Program-made: the position numbers and the translations under genes | Shown: one piece after another, positions 33,026 to 38,362 of the stretch | Numbering within the stretch: the first letter of the stretch is position 1 | How the letters are laid out: each line of letters opens with the position of its first letter | DNA from: an uncultured Clostridia bacterium | Lineage (GTDB): Bacteria; Bacillota; Clostridia; UBA1381 | DNA: 38,362 bases | Direction: 5' to 3' | Assembly: GCA_934486495.1 (NCBI GenBank) | Contig: CAKSPW010000018.1 | Span: 1 to 38,362 of the forward strand | Notes under the pieces: model-generated | What the model saw: the letters and a program-made list of their open reading frames with translations, nothing else | What the model was told of the DNA's origin: nothing | The model's database searches: none

Positions 33026-36000
33026 TTAACGCTTCGACTCGTCCATTAATTTTGAAAGTTCCTGCCAAAGCATATCGGCCATCTCTTTCATTGCCGCGTC
33101 ACCGGGGTGACCTAAAACCGCGGGAGAAACATCTGATGTAAATACGGGTGCATTACTGTACGGTCTTGCCGTATACTTATCCCCTGTCAATCCCGACATA
33201 TCAACTAAAATTTGCTTGTTATTCTGCGCCGAGCTTTTGATTATTTCTTCAACTTCGTAATTTGTAAGCGGCATAATACCCACAATTACTTTAGCGTCTC
33301 CGTAAGGATTGAAGAAATTGATAATGTTTTGATATGCCTCCTCCGTAAACACTTTGCCCGAATTGAAGTTTAAATCATTCTCATTCGACGAGTTATTAAT
33401 GTTTGCTCCTATGGTGCAAATGATAATATCGGCATCAAAATCAGCAAATTCCTTGTAGTATGAGTTGTTAAACGTTCTGAAATCGTAGAAGTACTTTTCA
33501 AACTCGGAAATATTTTTCCACTTAAGCTGTACACTTCTGTCTTTCTTTTCCGCAAGTGATTTTAACAAATGAACATAATCATTTTTCTCCTCGCTTGCCG
33601 CCATTCCCCACGAGCCGAGCCAGCCGATTGATTCCGACCGTTCATGCTGCGTTATGGAATTTCCGATTATAAGAACCTTAACAGGACCCGTCTTTTCCGT
33701 ATCGCGCTTTTTAAATTTCTCCCCATCTTCCTGAGGCCTTTGCGCAATTACGCTTTGCGTCACTCTTAAATTGTCAATATAAATTGTACCCTTGCCTGGT
33801 TTTATATAAATGCCCGAGCAGTCGCTATGACCGTCAGACAGAGCTAAGGTAACCTTTGCCCACTCCGAGCCGATTTGAATATCCTTTGAAACGCCGCCCT
33901 TCAAATCGCCGCGGGCATCGTACGCTCCGACAGTTACATCGGAAACATTACCCGTCTTTTCCCAAAATGAAATATTATAATTGCAATTTGACTTAATGTC
34001 AAGCGGAATAGCTATATATCCGTCCGAGTTCTGTTCAATACGCATAGAATATCTTCCTATATATGACTCATCGGACGTTATTCCCGTCTTTACATTATTC
34101 GCCGTATATTTAAGCGACAGGTCATCGATATTTCCGCCGGTTAAAATATTTGTCTCCGCCGAACCGGCGCTTCCGGATTTTTCATCATGCTTCTCGTTTG
34201 AAAATACAATGTAGTCTATCTGATAATTACCCGTAGCATCTGACGGGTCAACTCTTACGCTTTTTATATTACCCTTCCAAAGCGGATTTTCGGACATATC
34301 TATACAATATGTTTTGAAATTCTTATCGCTTGCGGTAATCGTCTTTTTAACCGACTTCGTTTCGTTTAGGTTTGTGTCGGCGTCAATTGTAAAGTACACC
34401 TGAAAAAGCGTTCCCATAGTTTCGTTTTTAACTTTGATGTTACAATATCTGTAATCCTCCGCCTTAAATCCGCCGAACGGCATATTCATAACAGGGTCGT
34501 TGGTTACAGCCGCAAACTTCATCAAGCCTTTTGAAACCTTTGCGTTTGATATATTGGCAAATGTTATGCCCTGCGTATCGTTTAGCTTGTTAAAGTTAAA
34601 TTCGCCCGGCGCGTCCGGCGTATATTCCACGTTTGCCTCAGAGCTTTCAAGGTCGGTAACCTCGGCATATCCGCCGTCGTTCCACGTAACAGAATATCCG
34701 ACGCTTGCTGCAACTGTTCTAAGCGGAAAATAAGCCTCTCCGCCAACAAGCACCGTATCCTTGCCAATCTCAAGTCTGTGGTGGACATCCTTATCCTCGT
34801 TATACATTACAATTGTTTTTCCATCAAGCGTTACGTCGCTCTTAAATCCAAGCAGCGCTCCCGTTTCCGCACAAGGCGCATACATAACGCCGTCAACAAT
34901 TGTTATCGGACGGTTTGGATTTTGCCTCTCGCCGTCCAAAACAAGAAGTGATGTTTCATCCTTATCATAAAACTCTATACAGTCAATCTCAAAATGTCCC
35001 GTCGTTCTCAGCGGGTCAACTCGAAATGCCGTTATTGTATCCTTCCACGCACTGTTTCCGGGTGTATCGAATACGAACTCTATAAAGTCATCTTTCATCG
35101 GAGAGGACGCCGAGAATGATTTTCCCTCCGCCCATTTTGCCGATGTTTCCGTTACGAAAAATATCTGAAAATCGGCAAGCGACCTGTCGGTTTTCATTCT
35201 AACCTTTATTCGTTTTATACCTGCGGCTTTCAGATTAACGTCATTTACGAAAAATCCCGGGTCGCCGTCCGTTGCCTCGCCTGCGATTACTCCGCGTTCA
35301 AGCCTTAAATCGGCAATTTGCTTGTCAATCGGATAATCCTCGGCTTTATCGCTTCCGTTGTCAAAATCAATCTTGCCGACAAGTCTGAACGCCGACTCGT
35401 CCTCACCTTCTTCAAGCTTTTTTATGGTGCTTTTTGCAATAAAGGTTTTTTCAACCTTCCTCGACTGAACATACAGGTGATTTACTCTTTCCTTTTGCTT
35501 TTCGGTAGGCTTAATATCCTCATGCTCACCGCCGTTTGTAAACACCTCTCTTACAGCGTCGAGATAATCAAAGCCTGCATAGTTTGACGGGAAAAACCAA
35601 TGTCCCTCACCGTATTCGTTCCAGTTATCGAGAGTTATAAATCGTCTTCCGAGCCTTCCCGCTCTCGGCATGAAGTCATCTCTTGCCCACTCCAAAAGTC
35701 CGACAAGATTTTCTTTATCCATAATACCGCCCGGTCCTCGCTCCCACGGGAGTGTATCAAAACCCATACCAACAGTCGGCATAATGTCTATAATTCCCGT
35801 TTCAAGCTGTGCATTCATTCCGTTTTTTTGCACCTCGGGCATAAATGTGTTATACCCCCATGAGTAGCAGTAAAGTGCGTCAACTCCTGCCGATTTGATA
35901 TTTGACAAAGTAGATTTATTGCTTGTTCCCGATGTCATTATAAGCTCAATACCGTCAAATCCTGCTTTTATGCACTCGTTTCTGAGATAGTCAATTTCCT

Positions 36001-37675
36001 TTTTAATCCCCTCGGGAGAGCCGAAATCCTTTATAAGATACTCATACATATACATTCCGACAACAGGCTTATTGTCTATCTTTAAATATCTGTCATCCTT
36101 AAAATACTGTTCAATCCAATACGGAACCATATTTTCTTCAAAATCCTTCGGGCCGCCGCATCTTCCGGCATTTTCCCATGAAATAATAAACTTCATCTGG
36201 TCAGAGTACTCACTGTTAAAATATCCGTCATGCAAAGCAAATGAATTTCGTGGACGCTTTATCGGTTCGGAATTGCTCGCCGACTGACGATACCAGCAAT
36301 AAATCTCAACATCTATTCCGTGTTCCACCATCCATTTTGTTTCCCAATCCTTAACCTCGCTCGAGCCTTCGTCATAGAATCCGAGATAAGTTACTCTCTC
36401 CGGGAATGCCGCAATCGAATCCCACCCGAAATGTGTTCCCTCTCTCCAAAGGTTACACGACTGCATTCCGACGATTGTGTCGGGATTTTTCTTTTCGGGT
36501 TTCACCGGAGCAGGTACGTAATCATCGGGCAGCGGCTTCATTGCCTTTGCGATAATATCATCTATATATACCGTACCCTTTGCCGTTTTGCCTACGGTAT
36601 ATCTTATATTATCTATCTTCACATTCTTAACCGGAATATTATCCGCCATAAGCTTATGATTTATATAAAGCTTCGTACCCTCATTCGTCATCTTAAGCAT
36701 CGCATGATACCAAAGATCTGTTCTTAGCGTATAAACGGGAGTAAACTTGCCGTTTAGCCAATAACCGTAATCAAGATTTTTAGTACCGAACCGTATTACG
36801 TCATTTCCGCCCGATTCAAGAGTTGCACCGAAATCCTTAACCTGCTGCGGCAGAAAAAACTGATATTCAAGCCAAAGTTCATCCGAATCGTATGAAAGCT
36901 TATGACTTATTCCCGTCTCCTCGGTAAAATCGGTATCGTTTATTTCAAGGGAATATCTGTCGTTTAAAAGAGAGCTGTTCATTCTCACAAGACTTGTGCC
37001 GCCACCGAGTCGCCTCCAATCGTCCGGCACATTGCTGCGTGATGTTATAAACCACTCGTTTATCGAGAAATCCTTTGAAATTCGCATTACCTCAAGGGTT
37101 ATCATGCCTGTACCCTCATTCGTTGTTGAAATATAAAAATTATCTATATAATCAACAGCATTTAAGAAGGTAAACTTTTTATCAAGCGTTATACCGTTTG
37201 ACTGAACGGAATACGTATTTTTGTCTATATCAGCAAGCATTTTTATTCCGTAAAAGCCGTTATCATCATAAAGCTCCGTTTTTCCTTCGGCGGACACCGT
37301 ATACAGCTTACCCTTTTCGCACAAGAAGGATATCGCATCGACGTCTCCGCATTTGTAGTTAAGCGTCGCCCCCTCAGGGAGTGCCTTACTTGTAAAGCAA
37401 AGCTCAATCGTGCACAAACCGTCGGTACGGTTAAAATCTCTTTTAGCCTCAACGTTATCTACTGTGCTTACATCGGAAAACGTTCCCGTCTGACCTCCGC
37501 CGCCCAAACCGTAAAAATCATACGGCGACACAAGAGTCGTATTTGCGTTTGATGTGTTAATCATTGCAAAGTCATCAAATGTGATGTAATAGCCGTCACC
37601 CGTTCCGAGAGCGTAAGCGGAAAGAGAAATTCCCAAAGCGGTAATAAGTCCTGCCAAAAAACCGAATTTTCTCAC
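33026..37675 (-). CDS. Secreted GH99/WbsX-like plus SGNH esterase fusion with multiple binding modules
   Basis: A GTG start at 37675 follows GGAGG at 9 nt and begins a signal peptide (MRKFGFLAGLITALGISLS). The 1549 residues comprise two LamG-like modules (about 25-210 and 215-395) and a GH99-like catalytic domain (about 399-735, with VGMQSCNLWREG, IISWENAG and DNWNEYGEGH, E687/E690). A beta module (about 760-910) and a copper-amine-oxidase-N-like domain (about 925-1010, PLRTVAASVGYSVTWND) follow. The C-terminal part holds a second copy of the beta module (about 1015-1155, SVRVDPSD and YQIDYIVF), a CBM4/9-like module (about 1165-1300) and an SGNH esterase (about 1325-1549, IIGNSITQH with Ser1340, GANINN, LGHPGDAAM with His1523). 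A single chain thus joins a probable glycosidase and a probable deacetylase. Its SGNH domain is a close relative of the one in the next gene. No SLH is seen; anchoring is unknown. Confidence 0.85.
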   Translation of the reverse strand: MRKFGFLAGLITALGISLSAYALGTGDGYYITFDDFAMINTSNANTTLVSPYDFYGLGGGGQTGTFSDVSTVDNVEAKRDFNRTDGLCTIELCFTSKALPEGATLNYKCGDVDAISFLCEKGKLYTVSAEGKTELYDDNGFYGIKMLADIDKNTYSVQSNGITLDKKFTFLNAVDYIDNFYISTTNEGTGMITLEVMRISKDFSINEWFITSRSNVPDDWRRLGGGTSLVRMNSSLLNDRYSLEINDTDFTEETGISHKLSYDSDELWLEYQFFLPQQVKDFGATLESGGNDVIRFGTKNLDYGYWLNGKFTPVYTLRTDLWYHAMLKMTNEGTKLYINHKLMADNIPVKNVKIDNIRYTVGKTAKGTVYIDDIIAKAMKPLPDDYVPAPVKPEKKNPDTIVGMQSCNLWREGTHFGWDSIAAFPERVTYLGFYDEGSSEVKDWETKWMVEHGIDVEIYCWYRQSASNSEPIKRPRNSFALHDGYFNSEYSDQMKFIISWENAGRCGGPKDFEENMVPYWIEQYFKDDRYLKIDNKPVVGMYMYEYLIKDFGSPEGIKKEIDYLRNECIKAGFDGIELIMTSGTSNKSTLSNIKSAGVDALYCYSWGYNTFMPEVQKNGMNAQLETGIIDIMPTVGMGFDTLPWERGPGGIMDKENLVGLLEWARDDFMPRAGRLGRRFITLDNWNEYGEGHWFFPSNYAGFDYLDAVREVFTNGGEHEDIKPTEKQKERVNHLYVQSRKVEKTFIAKSTIKKLEEGEDESAFRLVGKIDFDNGSDKAEDYPIDKQIADLRLERGVIAGEATDGDPGFFVNDVNLKAAGIKRIKVRMKTDRSLADFQIFFVTETSAKWAEGKSFSASSPMKDDFIEFVFDTPGNSAWKDTITAFRVDPLRTTGHFEIDCIEFYDKDETSLLVLDGERQNPNRPITIVDGVMYAPCAETGALLGFKSDVTLDGKTIVMYNEDKDVHHRLEIGKDTVLVGGEAYFPLRTVAASVGYSVTWNDGGYAEVTDLESSEANVEYTPDAPGEFNFNKLNDTQGITFANISNAKVSKGLMKFAAVTNDPVMNMPFGGFKAEDYRYCNIKVKNETMGTLFQVYFTIDADTNLNETKSVKKTITASDKNFKTYCIDMSENPLWKGNIKSVRVDPSDATGNYQIDYIVFSNEKHDEKSGSAGSAETNILTGGNIDDLSLKYTANNVKTGITSDESYIGRYSMRIEQNSDGYIAIPLDIKSNCNYNISFWEKTGNVSDVTVGAYDARGDLKGGVSKDIQIGSEWAKVTLALSDGHSDCSGIYIKPGKGTIYIDNLRVTQSVIAQRPQEDGEKFKKRDTEKTGPVKVLIIGNSITQHERSESIGWLGSWGMAASEEKNDYVHLLKSLAEKKDRSVQLKWKNISEFEKYFYDFRTFNNSYYKEFADFDADIIICTIGANINNSSNENDLNFNSGKVFTEEAYQNIINFFNPYGDAKVIVGIMPLTNYEVEEIIKSSAQNNKQILVDMSGLTGDKYTARPYSNAPVFTSDVSPAVLGHPGDAAMKEMADMLWQELSKLMDESKR

Positions 37676-37679
37676 TCGA

Positions 37680-38362
37680 CTATCCCTCCTGTCTTATTTC
37701 TGTTTTATTAAAATCAAGGACAGTTTCTCCGAAAGATGTATTCACCGTTATAACCCCCGAACCGATATCGGAGCACATAAACGGACAGCTGTACAGCGGA
37801 TACGGAAATTCAACCTTTTCACCGTTTAAAAATCTTTCGGTTTTGCTTATTTTTATATTATCAAATTCCAAAGTCATGTTTTCTTTATCGAATAACACGG
37901 GCTTTTTCTTTATCTCGGAAATAAAGTTTTCAAACGAGCCGTACTCCGACTTTTCTCCGACAACGCAGACAACGCCGTGTTTTCTGCCTTTGGAACGTAA
38001 TTCTCTGTTTTCATACTCGCCTTTTTTATGATAAAAGCCTTCCGAAAAATAAAGTGTTGCATACGTTTTCTTTTCATATTGGAGGAAAATATAGTTTCCG
38101 TCCTCAACAACATCGTAAAGCTCAAACAAAATGTTTGCGTTTATTTCATGCTCCTTGTTCTCCGGTATGTCATACATTGACAAGGCTTTGTTTTTGTTTT
38201 GAAAAAATGTTCCGCAGCAACAGCCCAAATCACCCGTCCAATAACCATGCTCCGCACCTTCGGTACCGTAAGCGCCGGGGTGATGAGTAAATATTTTTGC
38301 CTCGGTAGCGTGAGGGAAAGTCAAATCCCACTCATGCTGCTGATGATGTGCATACCATGCCG
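37680..38362 (-). CDS. Unidentified protein, C-terminal part only (N-terminus beyond window edge)
   Basis: The frame is open from the right edge (first full codon reads Ala-Trp-Tyr-Ala-His-His) to a TAG at 37680, giving 227 residues with no need for a start inside the window. The visible part begins with a His/aromatic-rich stretch (HHQQHEWDLTFPHATEAKI, then HHPGAYGTEGAEHGYWTGD), three consecutive cysteines (GDLGCCCGTFF), and a C-terminal half that looks all-beta. I do not recognise the family. The histidines and cysteines could hold a metal or an active site, and some polysaccharide lyases and long-chain hydrolases end in similar beta-sandwiches, but that is speculation. The stop lies 4 nt before the GTG of the 1549-aa gene, whose GGAGG site is inside this gene's last codons, so the two are translationally linked. 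Confidence 0.7.
   Translation of the reverse strand, partial: AWYAHHQQHEWDLTFPHATEAKIFTHHPGAYGTEGAEHGYWTGDLGCCCGTFFQNKNKALSMYDIPENKEHEINANILFELYDVVEDGNYIFLQYEKKTYATLYFSEGFYHKKGEYENRELRSKGRKHGVVCVVGEKSEYGSFENFISEIKKKPVLFDKENMTLEFDNIKISKTERFLNGEKVEFPYPLYSCPFMCSDIGSGVITVNTSFGETVLDFNKTEIRQEG

Overview
The window looks like a carbohydrate-utilisation locus from a Gram-positive, S-layer-bearing member of the Clostridia. The signs are secreted proteins with S-layer homology (SLH) repeats, strong AGGAGG-type ribosome sites, Firmicutes-type promoters, and a membrane-spanning AraC-type regulator of the kind used for polysaccharide sensing. A plant-cell-wall specialist of the Monoglobus type is a plausible guess, but nothing here fixes the genus. 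No rRNA, tRNA, CRISPR array, insertion sequence or phage gene was seen.

Layout. Thirteen of the fourteen genes read on the minus strand, in two blocks. The right-hand block (window end to 18013) runs, in transcription order: an unidentified protein cut by the window edge; a 1549-aa protein with a GH99/WbsX-like domain and a C-terminal SGNH esterase; a 1105-aa LamG-like/SGNH esterase; a 613-aa protein with two carbohydrate-binding-like modules; a second GH99-like protein (1134 aa); a 533-aa SLH protein with a glycine linker; an 874-aa SLH beta-rich protein; and a cytoplasmic GH105-type unsaturated uronyl hydrolase. Gaps are 2 to 103 nt, so this is probably one operon of about 20 kb whose promoter lies outside the window. 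It ends at a hairpin terminator (17965-18007).

The centre (15239-15540) is a divergent control region. To its right a transmembrane AraC-type regulator reads rightward. To its left an ABC-type solute-binding protein reads leftward. Each has a near-perfect housekeeping promoter, and four copies of a 13-bp motif TGCAwwwTCCCAC-like lie between the two promoters.

The left-hand block (15238 to the window start) continues from the solute-binding protein into a tandem DUF6273-like secreted protein (788 aa), an 880-aa paralogue of the 874-aa SLH beta protein, a 1557-aa clan GH-A glycosidase with CBM9-like and SLH domains, and a related GH-A enzyme truncated by the window edge.

How it may work together (inference): wall-anchored and secreted glycosidases and deacetylating esterases attack an acetylated, uronic-acid-containing glycan (rhamnogalacturonan or an arabinogalactan-like polymer) at the cell surface. 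The solute-binding protein collects oligosaccharides for an ABC permease encoded elsewhere, GH105 opens unsaturated uronyl products in the cytoplasm, and the AraC-type sensor switches the locus on. No polysaccharide lyase or permease is visible, so the substrate is not proven. The least understood parts are the paired SLH beta proteins, the DUF6273-like modules attached to GH-A enzymes, and the GH99-like/SGNH fusion.
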